A DNA stretch of 64,000 nt from Paraburkholderia sp. NMBU_R16 (GTDB taxonomy: Bacteria > Pseudomonadota > Gammaproteobacteria > Burkholderiales > Burkholderiaceae): contig NZ_JAAAYE010000009.1 of assembly GCF_013282575.1 (NCBI RefSeq), forward strand, positions 62,001-126,000, in the 5' to 3' direction. A model generated the notes under the pieces. It was not told the DNA's origin. It saw only the letters and a list, made by a program, of their open reading frames with translations, and made no database searches. Below, in pieces: positions 8,118-17,216 of the stretch. Both the position numbers and the translations under genes were made by a program. Within the stretch, counting starts at the first letter, position 1. Each line of letters opens with the position of its first letter.

Positions 8118-8834
8118 ATGGAGCAGGGGAAGGATCGTTCGCTGGTCAGCAAGGTGATGGACGGGCTTGTCACAGGCATCGTCGAAGAGAAGTACGGGGC
8201 GATTCTTCCGCCGCAAGACGTGCTGTCGAAGGAGTTCGACGTCAGTCGCACAGTCATGCGTGAAGCGTTGTCGATGCTGCTCGCGCGGCACATGCTGGAC
8301 GTCCGGCCGAAGGTCGGTACGCGCATTCGTTCGATGCGCGACTGGCGCATGATCGACGAAGATGTCGTGAACTGGCGCTTCAGGGCCAAGCCCGATCCAC
8401 TGTTCATGCGCGATGTCATCGAGTTTCGTATGGTCATCGAGCCGCGGGCGGCTGCGCAAGCCGCGGTACGGGCGAGTGTGGCCGACGTGGCGACCATTCG
8501 CGAGGCGTTCGACCTGTTTCGCTCGCTTGCGCCGGGAGACGCAGGCTATGCGTCCGCGAACGAGATGCTGCATACGCGCATCGTCCATGCGAGCGGCAAC
8601 CAGTTTTTCCAGCAAATGGCTGCGATCATTCGCGGAGCGCTTGCCGCGACGCAACCGATGCTGATGGAAAAGCAGGGCGCCTGGGAGATCTCGGTGCGCA
8701 CGCACGAACGTCTGGTTTCGGCGATCGAGCGGCGCGACCCGAAGGAAGCCGAAGCTGCGGCGCTCGCGCTCGTCGAGCTGGCCGCCGATGAAGTCAGCCG
8801 GGAGTTCTCGGTCGAAATGCCGGGCCGGCGGTAG
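8118..8834 (+). CDS. GntR family regulator, FadR subfamily
   Basis: This 238-residue regulator has the GntR winged helix at about 15-75 (the VLSKEFDVSRTVMREALSML segment is the helix-turn-helix) and a C-terminal FCD all-helical effector domain. The FCD metal-binding pattern is partly visible (Arg/Glu around EFRMVIEP, then His in LHTRIVHASGN). ATG at 8118 follows a GGGGGAG binding site, which excludes the longer frame from 8076. FadR/FCD proteins usually control sugar-acid or amino-acid catabolism. The convergent neighbour is an amino-acid uptake pair, but convergence does not itself imply control. Confidence 0.87.
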   Translation: MEQGKDRSLVSKVMDGLVTGIVEEKYGAILPPQDVLSKEFDVSRTVMREALSMLLARHMLDVRPKVGTRIRSMRDWRMIDEDVVNWRFRAKPDPLFMRDVIEFRMVIEPRAAAQAAVRASVADVATIREAFDLFRSLAPGDAGYASANEMLHTRIVHASGNQFFQQMAAIIRGALAATQPMLMEKQGAWEISVRTHERLVSAIERRDPKEAEAAALALVELAADEVSREFSVEMPGRR

Positions 8835-8872
8835 CGCGCAGGACGGCGGGCGCTCGCGGGCGACGCGATGCG

Positions 8873-9535
8873 TCAGTGACGCGTCGGCAGCGCCAGCCGG
8901 CGCTCGTACCAGCGCTGCACCCATTCGAGCGCTTGGCAGAGCACCCAATAGATCGCCGCCGCCGCGAGATAAAGCGGTAGCGGCTGATAGGTGGCCGCGA
9001 TGATCTCCTGCGCGCTGCGCAAGAGTTCGGTCACCGTGATGACCGAGACGAGCGACGTATCCTTGATGAGGCTGATCAGGCTGTTCGAAAGGCTCGGCAC
9101 CGCGATGCGCAGCGCCTGCGGCCCGATGATATAGCGCAGCGTCTGCTGCCTCGACAAGCCGAGGCTGTAGGCCGCGAGCCATTGGCCGCGATGAATGCCG
9201 TTGATGGCGCCGCGCATGCTCTCCGATAGATACGCGGCCACATTGGCCGACAGCGCGATGACGCCCGCGGGCGTCGGTTCGAGCGCGATGCCGACGCTTG
9301 GCAGCCCGTAATAAACGACGAAGATCTGCACGAGCATCGGTGTCCCGCGCATGAGACTCACGTAGACGCGCGCGATCCAGTTCAGGGGGCGACTATGGCT
9401 GATGCCCATCAATGCGAGCCCGACCGCGGCAACGAGCCCGCAGGCCATCGAAAGCACGGCGAATTTGACGGTGAGTGCGGCGCCCTGCAACAGCGCGGGC
9501 ATCGACTGGACGAGCAGGGATGTTGTGGACGACAT
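8873..9535 (-). CDS. Amino-acid ABC transporter permease (HisM/GlnP type)
   Basis: The 220-residue membrane protein starts at ATG 9535. It has about five hydrophobic segments and the EAA loop of the polar amino-acid permease family around residues 110-140 (GQWLAAYSLGLSRQQTLRYI). It lies downstream of the matching substrate-binding gene, separated by 139 bases holding a strong stem-loop. No ATPase gene follows, because the next gene is convergent, so the importer must borrow an ATPase encoded elsewhere. The likely substrate is a polar amino acid such as cystine, glutamine or arginine, which cannot be resolved here. Confidence 0.88.
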   Translation of the reverse strand: MSSTTSLLVQSMPALLQGAALTVKFAVLSMACGLVAAVGLALMGISHSRPLNWIARVYVSLMRGTPMLVQIFVVYYGLPSVGIALEPTPAGVIALSANVAAYLSESMRGAINGIHRGQWLAAYSLGLSRQQTLRYIIGPQALRIAVPSLSNSLISLIKDTSLVSVITVTELLRSAQEIIAATYQPLPLYLAAAAIYWVLCQALEWVQRWYERRLALPTRH

Positions 9536-9615
9536 GACCTGTGATGGCGTGGGGGCTAAACGATTCGACGAGCCGCAACGGCGCGAGCGCACATCATATA
9601 CGCTCGATAAAGAGA

Positions 9616-9644
9616 AAGGGCGGCATCGCCGTGACGCCGCCCTT
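9616..9644 (-). terminator. Intercistronic stem-loop between binding protein and permease
   Basis: On the minus strand AAGGGCGGC pairs perfectly with GCCGCCCTT around an 11-base loop and is followed by a T-rich TTTCTCTTTAT tract. It lies after the binding-protein stop and before the permease start. It would act as an attenuating terminator or an mRNA stabiliser, giving more binding protein than permease, a known theme in ABC importer operons. Confidence 0.65.
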
Positions 9645-9674
9645 CATCCGAAGCTGTGAAATAGTGAGGGGCGC

Positions 9675-10472
9675 TTACTTGCCCTTGGGCTTCGTCACGT
9701 CGATGCCAAACCACTTTTCCGAAATCTTCTTGAACGTGCCGTCGGCTTCGAGCTGGGTCATAGCATCGTCGATGGCCTTGGCAAATTTCGGATTGCCCTT
9801 GCGAAACGGAATGGCGGACGGCGTATCGCTGTTCAGCTGTGCACCCGCACGCAATGGCAGCTGCGAGCCCTTCAGCAGATAAGCGACCATGAGCTTGTCG
9901 TTGAGTGCGGCGTCGAGGCGTCCCGCGGCAAGGTCGCGCAAATATTCGGGCGCGCCCGGGTAGGTCTTGACGTCGATGCCGGGAACGGCCTTGGCCATCT
10001 GCTCGTAGTTCGTGCCCAGCCCGAGGCCGAGCTTTTTGCCCTTCAGGTCATCGAGCGATTTGAACTCGCGCGTATCATCCTTGCGCTCGATCAACTGCGG
10101 TCCCGAGTAGGTATAGGCCGGCGAAAAATCCAACACTTGTTTGCGCGCATCGGTCGCGCCAACCTGGTTGACGATCACATCGAACTTGCCTGCTTGCAGG
10201 CCGGCAATGATGCCGCTCCATTCGGTCGTCGTGAATTCGGGTTTCACGCCGAGCTTGGCCGCCACAGCCTTGGCGATATCGACATCGAAACCGACGAGCT
10301 CGCCGCTGGCATTCTTCGAATTGAACGGCGGGAACGTCCCTTCGAGACCGATGCGCAACGTCCCGCGTTGTTTGACCTCGTCGAGCAAATCCGCTGCGTG
10401 CGCGGTGACCGCAACGAACGCCGCGCCAAGCAGGCCGGCCGTCAGGATCTTCTTGAGCGTCGCCAATTTCAT
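9675..10472 (-). CDS. Amino-acid ABC transporter substrate-binding protein
   Basis: This 265-residue periplasmic protein belongs to the bacterial solute-binding protein family 3. The first 26 residues are a clear signal peptide (basic start, hydrophobic core, AHA cleavage site before ADLL). The mature part contains the family signature near residue 55 (GFDVDIAKAVAAKLG) and the lobe II motif GTNYEQMAKAV. ATG at 10472 is preceded by GGAG; the frame open to 10577 overlaps pyrD and is not used. It is the first gene of the pair with the HisM-like permease. Confidence 0.92.
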   Translation of the reverse strand: MKLATLKKILTAGLLGAAFVAVTAHAADLLDEVKQRGTLRIGLEGTFPPFNSKNASGELVGFDVDIAKAVAAKLGVKPEFTTTEWSGIIAGLQAGKFDVIVNQVGATDARKQVLDFSPAYTYSGPQLIERKDDTREFKSLDDLKGKKLGLGLGTNYEQMAKAVPGIDVKTYPGAPEYLRDLAAGRLDAALNDKLMVAYLLKGSQLPLRAGAQLNSDTPSAIPFRKGNPKFAKAIDDAMTQLEADGTFKKISEKWFGIDVTKPKGK

Positions 10473-10560
10473 CGTGTCGATCTCCTCGCCCCGGGGGCAT
10501 TGATTAGGTGCGTCATGATAGCGAAATACCAATCGGTCTAGAAATATCGTTTGTTTATGT

Positions 10561-11604
10561 CTATATGACAGGCGCATTCATGTGGGCGATCGCGTCCACG
10601 CACTCGCCCACCAGCGCAGGGCCCCGGTAGATGAAGCCGGTGTAGATCTGTACGAGCGACGCGCCCGCAGCAAGCTTGGCCACCGCGTCGGCACCCGACG
10701 CAATGCCGCCGACGCCGATGATGGCGACCGTTTCGCCGAGTTCGGCGCGCAGCTTGGCGATTACGGCGTTGGAAGCTTCGAACACCGGTTTGCCCGACAA
10801 TCCGCCGGTCTCGTCAGCATGCGGCAGACCCGCGACGGCCGCGCGCGAGAGCGTCGTATTGGTGGCAATGACGCCTTCGACGCCATGGCGCAGCAGGGTG
10901 GCCGCGATCGCCTTGATCTGCTCGTCATCGAGATCGGGGGCGATTTTCAGCGCGAGCGGAACGAGCTTGCCATGCAGGTCCGCCAGCCGTTGTTGCTTGT
11001 CCTTGAGCGCGCCGACGAGCGCGTCGAGTTCGTCCGCCCCTTGCAACTGGCGCAGGTTTTTCGTATTCGGCGACGAGATATTGATCGTTACGTAGCTGGC
11101 GAACGGGTAGACCCTTTCGAGACAATAGAGATAATCGTCGGCGGCGCGCTCGATGGGCGTATCGGCGTTCTTGCCGATGTTCAGGCCGAGCGGGCCGCGG
11201 TATCGCGCCGCCTGCACATTGCGCACGAACTGATCCACGCCGCCGTTGTTGAAACCCATCCGGTTGATGAGTGCGCCGGCCTGCGGTAGCCGGAACATGC
11301 GCGGGCGAGGGTTGCCGGGTTGTGCGCGCGGCGTCACGGTGCCGACTTCGATGAAGCCAAAGCCGAGTGCGGCGAGTCCGTCGATGCAGGCGCCATCCTT
11401 GTCCAACCCCGCTGCGAGCCCGACCGGATTGCGAAACGCGATGCCCATCACCGTGCGCGGCAAGTCGGGCACGTGCGTGGCGAGCAACCGCGCGACGCCG
11501 GCACGGCCCGCGGCACTGAGTGCGCGCAGCGTCAGATGATGAGCGTCTTCCGCATCCATGCGAAAGAGTTGGGCTCGTGCAAACGGATAAAGGGAGCTGA
11601 GCAC
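10561..11604 (-). CDS. pyrD: Dihydroorotate dehydrogenase (quinone), class 2
   Basis: PyrD oxidises dihydroorotate to orotate at the inner membrane, passing electrons through FMN to quinone in pyrimidine synthesis. The 347-residue product has the class 2 N-terminal amphipathic extension ([18 protein letters not shown]), the [17 protein letters not shown] segment, NRMGFNNGG, and [11 protein letters not shown], which includes the catalytic serine region. The start is GTG at 11604, since no ATG lies near the expected N-terminus. It is the last gene of the nudix-aat-bpt-pyrD group, a conserved order in Burkholderia. Confidence 0.96.
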   Translation of the reverse strand: MLSSLYPFARAQLFRMDAEDAHHLTLRALSAAGRAGVARLLATHVPDLPRTVMGIAFRNPVGLAAGLDKDGACIDGLAALGFGFIEVGTVTPRAQPGNPRPRMFRLPQAGALINRMGFNNGGVDQFVRNVQAARYRGPLGLNIGKNADTPIERAADDYLYCLERVYPFASYVTINISSPNTKNLRQLQGADELDALVGALKDKQQRLADLHGKLVPLALKIAPDLDDEQIKAIAATLLRHGVEGVIATNTTLSRAAVAGLPHADETGGLSGKPVFEASNAVIAKLRAELGETVAIIGVGGIASGADAVAKLAAGASLVQIYTGFIYRGPALVGECVDAIAHMNAPVI

Positions 11605-11701
11605 GGAACGATTGGAGCCGGAAATGGGAACGCGCTATTTTACCGGCTTCGCGGTGCGGGCCCCGAAATGCGAGGTCCGATGCCGGGCGCGCGCAAGGGC
11701 G

Positions 11702-12520
11702 TTACTCTTCGGCGGCACAGGCGGCACTGCCTTCGGACGGCGGGGCCTGATGCGACGATGTATCCAGCGGGCTCCAGCGCCCGCCGCTCAAGCCTTCGAG
11801 CGGCCGAAAGTTCGACTTGTAGGCCATCTTGGCGCTTTCCTGAATCCAGTAGCCCAGATAGACGTAGGGCAGCCCGAGGCTTCGAGCCTGCTCGATCTGC
11901 CAGAGAATGTTGTAGGTGCCGTAGCTCGCCCTCCCGGCGTCGGGTTCGAAAAAGGTATATACGGAGGACAGCCCGTCGCCGAGGATGTCGATCATGCTGA
12001 CCATGCGCAGCGTTCCCGGTTGCGCCATGCCGAGATCCGCCGGCACCGGCTCGCGGAATTCGACGAGCCGCGAGTTGATGCGGCTATGCAACAGGAACTG
12101 TTCGTATTGATCGCGGCTGTCGCGGTCCATGCCGCCGCCCGCATGGCGGGCCGCCTGATAGCGCATATAGAGCGCGTAATGTTCCTCGTCGTAGTGCAGC
12201 GGCGAGACCGATGCGACGAGACTCGCGTGGCGCTTCCACACGCGGCGCTGCGTCCGGTTCGGCGTGAAGGCCGCGACGGGCACGCGAACCGGCACACAAG
12301 CACGGCAACCTTCGCAGTACGGGCGGTACGTGAACACTCCCGAGCGGCGAAAGCCCGCCTTGACGAGTTCGGTATAAACGTCGGAATTGATCAGGTGGCT
12401 TGGCGTGGCGACTTGCGAGCGCGCGATGCGTCCTTCCAGATAACTGCAAGGATAGGGCGCGGTTGCATAAAATTGCAGCGCGGAAAGAGGTGAAAGCGGC
12501 AGCTCATTCGGGTGAGTCAT
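11702..12520 (-). CDS. bpt: Aspartate/glutamate leucyltransferase (bacterial Ate1-like)
   Basis: Bpt transfers leucine from Leu-tRNA to proteins with N-terminal Asp or Glu, feeding them into the ClpS/ClpAP N-degron pathway. The 272-residue product contains the N-terminal cysteine motif CEGCRAC, preceded by TYRPY, and the ATE_C segment YTFFEPD with the GYWI motif near the end. ATG at 12520 begins with [12 protein letters not shown]; a second ATG six codons upstream is possible. It lies directly downstream of aat, whose enzyme works in the same pathway. Confidence 0.95.
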   Translation of the reverse strand: MTHPNELPLSPLSALQFYATAPYPCSYLEGRIARSQVATPSHLINSDVYTELVKAGFRRSGVFTYRPYCEGCRACVPVRVPVAAFTPNRTQRRVWKRHASLVASVSPLHYDEEHYALYMRYQAARHAGGGMDRDSRDQYEQFLLHSRINSRLVEFREPVPADLGMAQPGTLRMVSMIDILGDGLSSVYTFFEPDAGRASYGTYNILWQIEQARSLGLPYVYLGYWIQESAKMAYKSNFRPLEGLSGGRWSPLDTSSHQAPPSEGSAACAAEE

Positions 12521-12572
12521 TGGCGGCTCTCGAAGCATCGTCCCTCGTTGGCAAGCTGCTCACGGTGCGTGG

Positions 12573-13337
12573 TCAGCGCGCGCGTTTTTCCGGCATCGCC
12601 TGCATCGTGTCAGGCAGGACCTCGAGCAAGGCGGATTTGTCGAAGCGCCACGGAATGGGTGCTTGCGCCACCGCTTCGCGCACATGTCCGAGAAAGCTCT
12701 TGCGCGCAATTTCGCGGCCGCCGAGCGATGCCAGATGCGACGTATTCTGTTGGCAGTCTATCATTTCTACTTCATTGCGGAGCAGGTGGCCGACGAGTGC
12801 GGCGAGCGCGATTTTCGACGCATCGGTCACATCGGCGAACATCGATTCGCCGAAGAACATGCGGCCGAGCGAGACGCCGTACAGACCGCCCACGCGGGCG
12901 CCTTCGTACCAGGTTTCCACGCTGTGCGCTTCGCCGGCGCGATGCAGCATCGAATAGGCGTCGATGATTTCGGCCGTGATCCAGGTGCCGCGCTGCCCTC
13001 GGCGCGGCGCTTGCGCACAGGCGCGCATCACCCCAGGGAAATCGCAATCGACGCGGACCTCCCAGCGCGGATCGCGCAGCACGCGCTTGAGCGTCTTTCT
13101 CAGTGAAGGGGATACCTTGAACTCCGCCGGCACGAGGATCATGCGCGGATGCGGACACCACCAGAGTACCGGCTGACCGTCCGAGTACCAGGGGAAAATG
13201 CCGCGCCGGTAGGCGTCGACGAGTCTCCACGGCAGCAGGTCCGAGCTCGCGGCCAACAAGCCCGGCGCACCGCTCGTTGCGCCGAGTGCCTGCTCGACAG
13301 GCGGGAACGGATCGTCAGGACCGAGCCAGGGGACCAT
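12573..13337 (-). CDS. aat: Leucyl/phenylalanyl-tRNA--protein transferase
   Basis: Aat adds Leu or Phe from aminoacyl-tRNA to proteins with N-terminal Arg or Lys, marking them for ClpS-dependent degradation. The 254-residue product has the family hallmarks [20 protein letters not shown] and the [18 protein letters not shown] core. ATG at 13337 gives the usual length and start ([13 protein letters not shown]). It sits 16 bases after the nudix gene and before bpt, so both N-degron transferases are co-expressed. Confidence 0.96.
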   Translation of the reverse strand: MVPWLGPDDPFPPVEQALGATSGAPGLLAASSDLLPWRLVDAYRRGIFPWYSDGQPVLWWCPHPRMILVPAEFKVSPSLRKTLKRVLRDPRWEVRVDCDFPGVMRACAQAPRRGQRGTWITAEIIDAYSMLHRAGEAHSVETWYEGARVGGLYGVSLGRMFFGESMFADVTDASKIALAALVGHLLRNEVEMIDCQQNTSHLASLGGREIARKSFLGHVREAVAQAPIPWRFDKSALLEVLPDTMQAMPEKRAR

Positions 13338-13353
13338 CGGCGCGCGGGTTCGA

Positions 13354-13899
13354 TCAGCCTTCGCGCAGCGAGCGGAAGATATCGCCCGTGTGCAGCCCAT
13401 AATTGCCGGCCGAACGATCGGCAAAGAAAAAACGCAACGTCTGGCAGACGGTGGGAAACGCGATGTCGTCCCAGGGGATTTCGCCTTCGTCGAAAAGACG
13501 CACTTCGAGGCTTTCCTCGCCGGCTTCGATATCGATATCGAGCAGCCGCGCGAGATAGAAAATGTGCACCTGGTGGACGTGCGGCACATTGAGCAGCGAG
13601 AACAAGTGCTGGACTTCGACGCGCGCGCCCGCTTCCTCGAGTGTTTCGCGCGCGGCGGCCTCCGCGGTGGTCTCGCCCATTTCCATGAAACCGGCCGGCA
13701 GCGTCCAATAGCCATAGCGCGGTTCGATCGCGCGGCGGCAGAGCAGAATCTTGTCCTCCCACACGGGCACCGTCCCGACGACGTTGCGGGGGTTCTGATA
13801 ATGCACGACGCCGCAGTGCTCGCATACGAAGCGCTCGCGATTGTCTCCGGCTGGAATCCGTAAGCTGACCGAGTGGCCGCAGGCTGAGCAGAATTTCAT
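13354..13899 (-). CDS. NUDIX hydrolase with N-terminal zinc ribbon
   Basis: This 181-residue protein begins with a zinc ribbon (CSAC at residues 4-7 and CEHC at about 27-30) followed by a NUDIX domain. The NUDIX box [20 protein letters not shown] then AG is complete, with the REtlEE metal-binding glutamates. The layout resembles NudC-like NADH or capped-RNA pyrophosphatases and other ADP-ribose type hydrolases, but it lacks the long NudC N-terminal domain, so the substrate is unclear. It is the first gene of the aat-bpt-pyrD operon. Confidence 0.9.
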   Translation of the reverse strand: MKFCSACGHSVSLRIPAGDNRERFVCEHCGVVHYQNPRNVVGTVPVWEDKILLCRRAIEPRYGYWTLPAGFMEMGETTAEAAARETLEEAGARVEVQHLFSLLNVPHVHQVHIFYLARLLDIDIEAGEESLEVRLFDEGEIPWDDIAFPTVCQTLRFFFADRSAGNYGLHTGDIFRSLREG

Positions 13900-14106
13900 A
13901 GGTGTCGTGAGGGACGGCGCGGGCGCGGTGCAGGGCTGCTGCGTACTCGGCGCTCGCGCAAGCCGGAAAAAAACGCGCGCGTGAAAGTGATGCGAGTTTA
14001 TCACTGGCCGCCCGCTCGGCGCGGGTCGCCCGACGTTTCGGATAGCGCACCGAAAAAGCGAAGCCGGGCGCATGGCCCGGCTTCCGATGCGGCTCGTCGG
14101 TGCGCT

Positions 14107-14238
14107 CTAGACGAACAGCTTGAGTGCCTGGCGCAGCGTGTTGATGACGCCCCAGGCGAGCGGGATCAGGACGTATGCCCAAAAGACGATCAGGCGGATG
14201 CGGCTCGATGGCGTCACCGCGGTGGATGTCTCGTTCAT
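14107..14238 (-). CDS. Small membrane protein, MFS transporter small partner
   Basis: This is a 43-residue protein from ATG 14238, which is preceded by a strong GGAGAGG site. It consists of a short polar N-terminus, one membrane helix (LIVFWAYVLIPLAWGVINTL) and a short basic/hydrophobic tail. It lies 11 bases downstream of the oxalate/formate-type MFS gene and is too short for most gene finders. Small proteins in this position next to OFA-type carriers are conserved in Burkholderiaceae. A structural or stability role for the carrier is inference. Confidence 0.75.
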   Translation of the reverse strand: MNETSTAVTPSSRIRLIVFWAYVLIPLAWGVINTLRQALKLFV

Positions 14239-14249
14239 TGCGCCTCTCC

Positions 14250-15647
14250 TCACTGTTCGTTGGCGAGCTGGATCTCGCTCATATGATGTTTTTCGTTCAC
14301 GCGCGATACGAGCAGATTGCAGACGAAGCCGATGACGAGCAGCACTGCCATGATGTGGACAGTCATCGTGTAAGCGTCGGCCTTGGCCACGCCGTGTGCT
14401 ACCTCATAGGCGCGGATGTAGTTGACGAGCACCGGGCCCGCCACGCCCGCGGCGGCCCAGGCGGTCAACAGGCGCCCATGAATGCCGCCGACGAAGGCTG
14501 TTCCGAACATATCGGCGAGATAGGCCGGCACGGTCGAAAAGCCGCCGCCGTACATCGAGAGAATCACGCAGTAAGCCAGCACGAAAAGTGCAATGTTGCC
14601 CGTCGTCGCGAAGCTCGGAACGAGGTAGTAGAGCACGGCGCCCAGCGCGAAGAAGATGAAGTAGGTGTTCTTGCGGCCCACCCAGTCCGACGCCGATGCC
14701 CAGACGAAGCGCCCGCCCATGTTGAACAGGGAGAGAAGACCGACGAAGCCGGCGGCGGCGGCTGGCGTGACGGTGTTCTTGAAGCTCTCCTGGATCATGA
14801 CCGAGGCCTGTCCGAGAATGCCGATGCCTGCGGTGACGTTCAGGAAGAGCACCAGCCAGATCAGATAGAACTGCGGCGTTTTCAAGGCCTCGTCGATATG
14901 GACGTGGTTGCGCGTGATCAATTTGTGCGACGTGTCGGGCGGCGTCCATCCCGCCGGCTTCCAGTCCGCGGGCGGCACACGGATGGCGAGGGCACCGATC
15001 GACATCGAGATGAAATAGGCGATGCCGAGAACGATGAACGTTTCGGCCACGCCGACGCTCGTGGCGCTCTTGAAGTGGTTCATCAGGGCGACCGACAACG
15101 GCGCCGCGATCATCGCGCCGCCGCCGAAACCCATGATGGCCATACCTGTTGCCATGCCGCGGCGGTCCGGGAACCAACGGATCAGTGTCGATACCGGCGA
15201 GACGTAGCCAAGCCCCAGCCCGATACCGCCGATCACGCCATAGCCGAGATAGAGCAGCACGATCTGATGCAGCCAGACCCCGAGCGCGGAAACGAGGAAG
15301 CCGCCGCCGAAACAGCAGGCCGCCGTGAACATCGTGCGTCGCGGGCCGACGTGCTCGAGCCACTTGCCCGCGAAGGCCGCGGAGAGCCCGAGGAACACGA
15401 TGGCGAGCGAGAAAATCCAGCCGAGCGTGGTCAGCGACCAGTCGTCCGGCGCCGATTGGGTAATGCCGATTACTTTCGTCAGCGGACCGTTGAAGACGGA
15501 GAACGCGTACGCCTGGCCAATGCACAGGTGCACGGCGAGTGCCGCGGGCGGCACCATCCAGCGAGTGAAACCGGGGCGGGCGACCGTGGCCTGCTTCGAA
15601 AAAAATGTGGGGGGCCCGGCGTGTGCGGGTTCGGACATGCTTGTCAT
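14250..15647 (-). CDS. MFS transporter, oxalate/formate antiporter (OFA) type
   Basis: This 465-residue membrane protein has about 12 predicted helices. The N-terminal half contains GQAYAFSVFNGPL and the GIGLGLGYVSPVSTLIRWFPDRRGMATG region, which are characteristic of the OxlT/OFA family. The start at ATG 15647 follows a GGAGA site; ATG at 15638 is nearly as good. OFA carriers exchange monocarboxylates or oxalate and formate, but many Burkholderia members are uncharacterised. The 43-residue gene directly downstream is probably its partner. Confidence 0.9.
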   Translation of the reverse strand: MTSMSEPAHAGPPTFFSKQATVARPGFTRWMVPPAALAVHLCIGQAYAFSVFNGPLTKVIGITQSAPDDWSLTTLGWIFSLAIVFLGLSAAFAGKWLEHVGPRRTMFTAACCFGGGFLVSALGVWLHQIVLLYLGYGVIGGIGLGLGYVSPVSTLIRWFPDRRGMATGMAIMGFGGGAMIAAPLSVALMNHFKSATSVGVAETFIVLGIAYFISMSIGALAIRVPPADWKPAGWTPPDTSHKLITRNHVHIDEALKTPQFYLIWLVLFLNVTAGIGILGQASVMIQESFKNTVTPAAAAGFVGLLSLFNMGGRFVWASASDWVGRKNTYFIFFALGAVLYYLVPSFATTGNIALFVLAYCVILSMYGGGFSTVPAYLADMFGTAFVGGIHGRLLTAWAAAGVAGPVLVNYIRAYEVAHGVAKADAYTMTVHIMAVLLVIGFVCNLLVSRVNEKHHMSEIQLANEQ

Positions 15648-15999
15648 CGGTGGTCTCCGTAGCTGTCTCAGAGTGTCGGCCTTTCGCGCAGTCGTTCTGT
15701 TTTTTTGCGCAGCCGTTGATGTTGCCTCGACAACGATAGGGGCGCGTCCGATTATGCGCAATAGGAGCCGACACTACATAAAGAAAACGTTGCCACGGGC
15801 TCGGCGCATCGGCTGGGCGATCGCCGCCGCTTCGGTGGTCGATGCGGGTTTTTGCCGGTACGCCAGGCGCTCGCAGTCGTGCCAGCCTGCGCGGCGCGCA
15901 CATAACTGTGGGCGTAAAAAAAGCCCGATCTGACGATCGAGCTTCAATGTTCCTGGACGGCAGCACATCGCTTGGAAGTGCTCGCAGATATGCTTATTT
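15648..15999. other. Spacer upstream of the MFS gene, with tRNA terminator
   Basis: This 352-base stretch holds no supported gene. The part next to 15648 should contain the MFS promoter, although no convincing -35/-10 pair stands out. The tRNA-fMet terminator occupies 15916-15944. Confidence 0.5.
15916..15944 (-). terminator. Rho-independent terminator of tRNA-fMet
   Basis: On the minus strand AAGCTCGATC and GATCGGGCTT form a 10-base stem with one mismatch and a GTCA loop, followed by seven T residues. It lies about 55 bases after the tRNA 3' end, as expected for a terminator. Confidence 0.8.
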
Positions 16000-16076
<77 letters not shown>

Positions 16077-16286
16077 TCCGTCGAAAAGAAGATTATAGAG
16101 AAATCGCAAAGACGACGCAAGGATGGATTCGCTTTTATCTATCGATCGCAGGTCTTCGCGGAGGCTGGATTGCTCGCCCGCACTTCGGCGCGGCCGCATG
16201 CACCTGCGCTAGAATCGGGTGCCGCGCCGCAGCACGACCGCGTCGTCCCGGTTCACGCGCATTACCCAACGTCATTTTGCTCTCTC

Positions 16287-16784
16287 ATGGATATCGACCA
16301 CGATCTGCGTACCATCGCAGCCCAGGAGCACACGCTGGTGTTCCCTCGTTTCGACGCCGCTCGCGCCTGGCAGCTCGGCGCTTATCTGCACGAAATTGGG
16401 ACGGCGCGTTCGCTCGCGCTCGCCATCGATGTTTCGACCTTCGGCCAGTCGCTTTTCTTCTGCTCGCTGGAGGGGGCCACGCCCGATCACGCAGCTTGGG
16501 TGCGCCGTAAGCGCAACGTCGTCGCCCATTTCCGCCGCAGTTCGTATGCGATCGGACTACGTATGCAGCAGGCCGGAACGACGCTTGCCGATAAGCACGG
16601 CTTGCCCGGCGCCGAATACGCCGCCCACGGCGGCTCGTTCCCGATCACGGTGGCCGGTGTTGGATTCATCGGGTCGGTGACGGTGTCGGGACTCGCTCAA
16701 CGCGCCGATCACGAACTGGTGGTCGAGGCGCTCAGCGCGGAACTCGGCCATGACTACACGCAGCTTGCGCTGGTCAAGGGCTGA
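16287..16784 (+). CDS. UPF0303 / HbpS-like heme-degrading domain protein
   Basis: The 165-residue product starts at ATG 16287 and matches the length and pattern of the UPF0303 group in the HbpS/GlcG-like superfamily. Recognisable blocks are the [20 protein letters not shown] start, [20 protein letters not shown] in the middle and the [21 protein letters not shown] segment. Some superfamily members bind heme or corrinoids, others have unknown roles, so the function is not assigned. The next gene begins five bases after its stop, suggesting co-transcription with the SMR pump gene. Confidence 0.8.
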   Translation: MDIDHDLRTIAAQEHTLVFPRFDAARAWQLGAYLHEIGTARSLALAIDVSTFGQSLFFCSLEGATPDHAAWVRRKRNVVAHFRRSSYAIGLRMQQAGTTLADKHGLPGAEYAAHGGSFPITVAGVGFIGSVTVSGLAQRADHELVVEALSAELGHDYTQLALVKG

Positions 16785-16789
16785 ACCCG

Positions 16790-17137
16790 ATGCGCGGATC
16801 GAGCGGTTTCGGCTATCTCTGGCTCGCCATTGCGATCGTAGCGGAGGTCATTGGCACTTCGGCGCTGCGTGCTTCGGCCGGCTTCACGCGTCTCGCGCCT
16901 TCGCTCGTCGTGGTGGGTGGCTATGGCGTGGCGTTCTACTGCCTTTCGCTGACGCTCAAATCGATGCCGGTGGGCATCGTCTACGCAATATGGTCGGGCG
17001 TGGGCATCGTGCTCATCACGCTCGTGGCCATCGTGCTTTACCGGCAGGTTCCCGATGTCGGTGCGGTCGTCGGCCTTTCGCTGATCGTGGCGGGTGTCGT
17101 CGTCCTCAACCTCTTTTCCGGCATGCAAGCGCATTGA
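16790..17137 (+). CDS. SMR family multidrug efflux transporter (EmrE-like)
   Basis: This 115-residue protein has four membrane helices. Glu19 in the first helix ([12 protein letters not shown]) is the essential proton/substrate carboxylate of EmrE-type pumps, and [10 protein letters not shown] in helix 3 is the signature of the group. It begins five bases after the UPF0303 gene. Function as an antiporter of quaternary cations or guanidinium-like compounds is inferred from the family. Confidence 0.92.
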   Translation: MRGSSGFGYLWLAIAIVAEVIGTSALRASAGFTRLAPSLVVVGGYGVAFYCLSLTLKSMPVGIVYAIWSGVGIVLITLVAIVLYRQVPDVGAVVGLSLIVAGVVVLNLFSGMQAH

Positions 17138-17216
17138 TTAATAAGGCCTCGCTCGCTGTCGATGCCCGCGCGTGCTACCGTTTCGTGTGTCGCTTTCTCG
17201 GTTTCGACGTGCAGCC

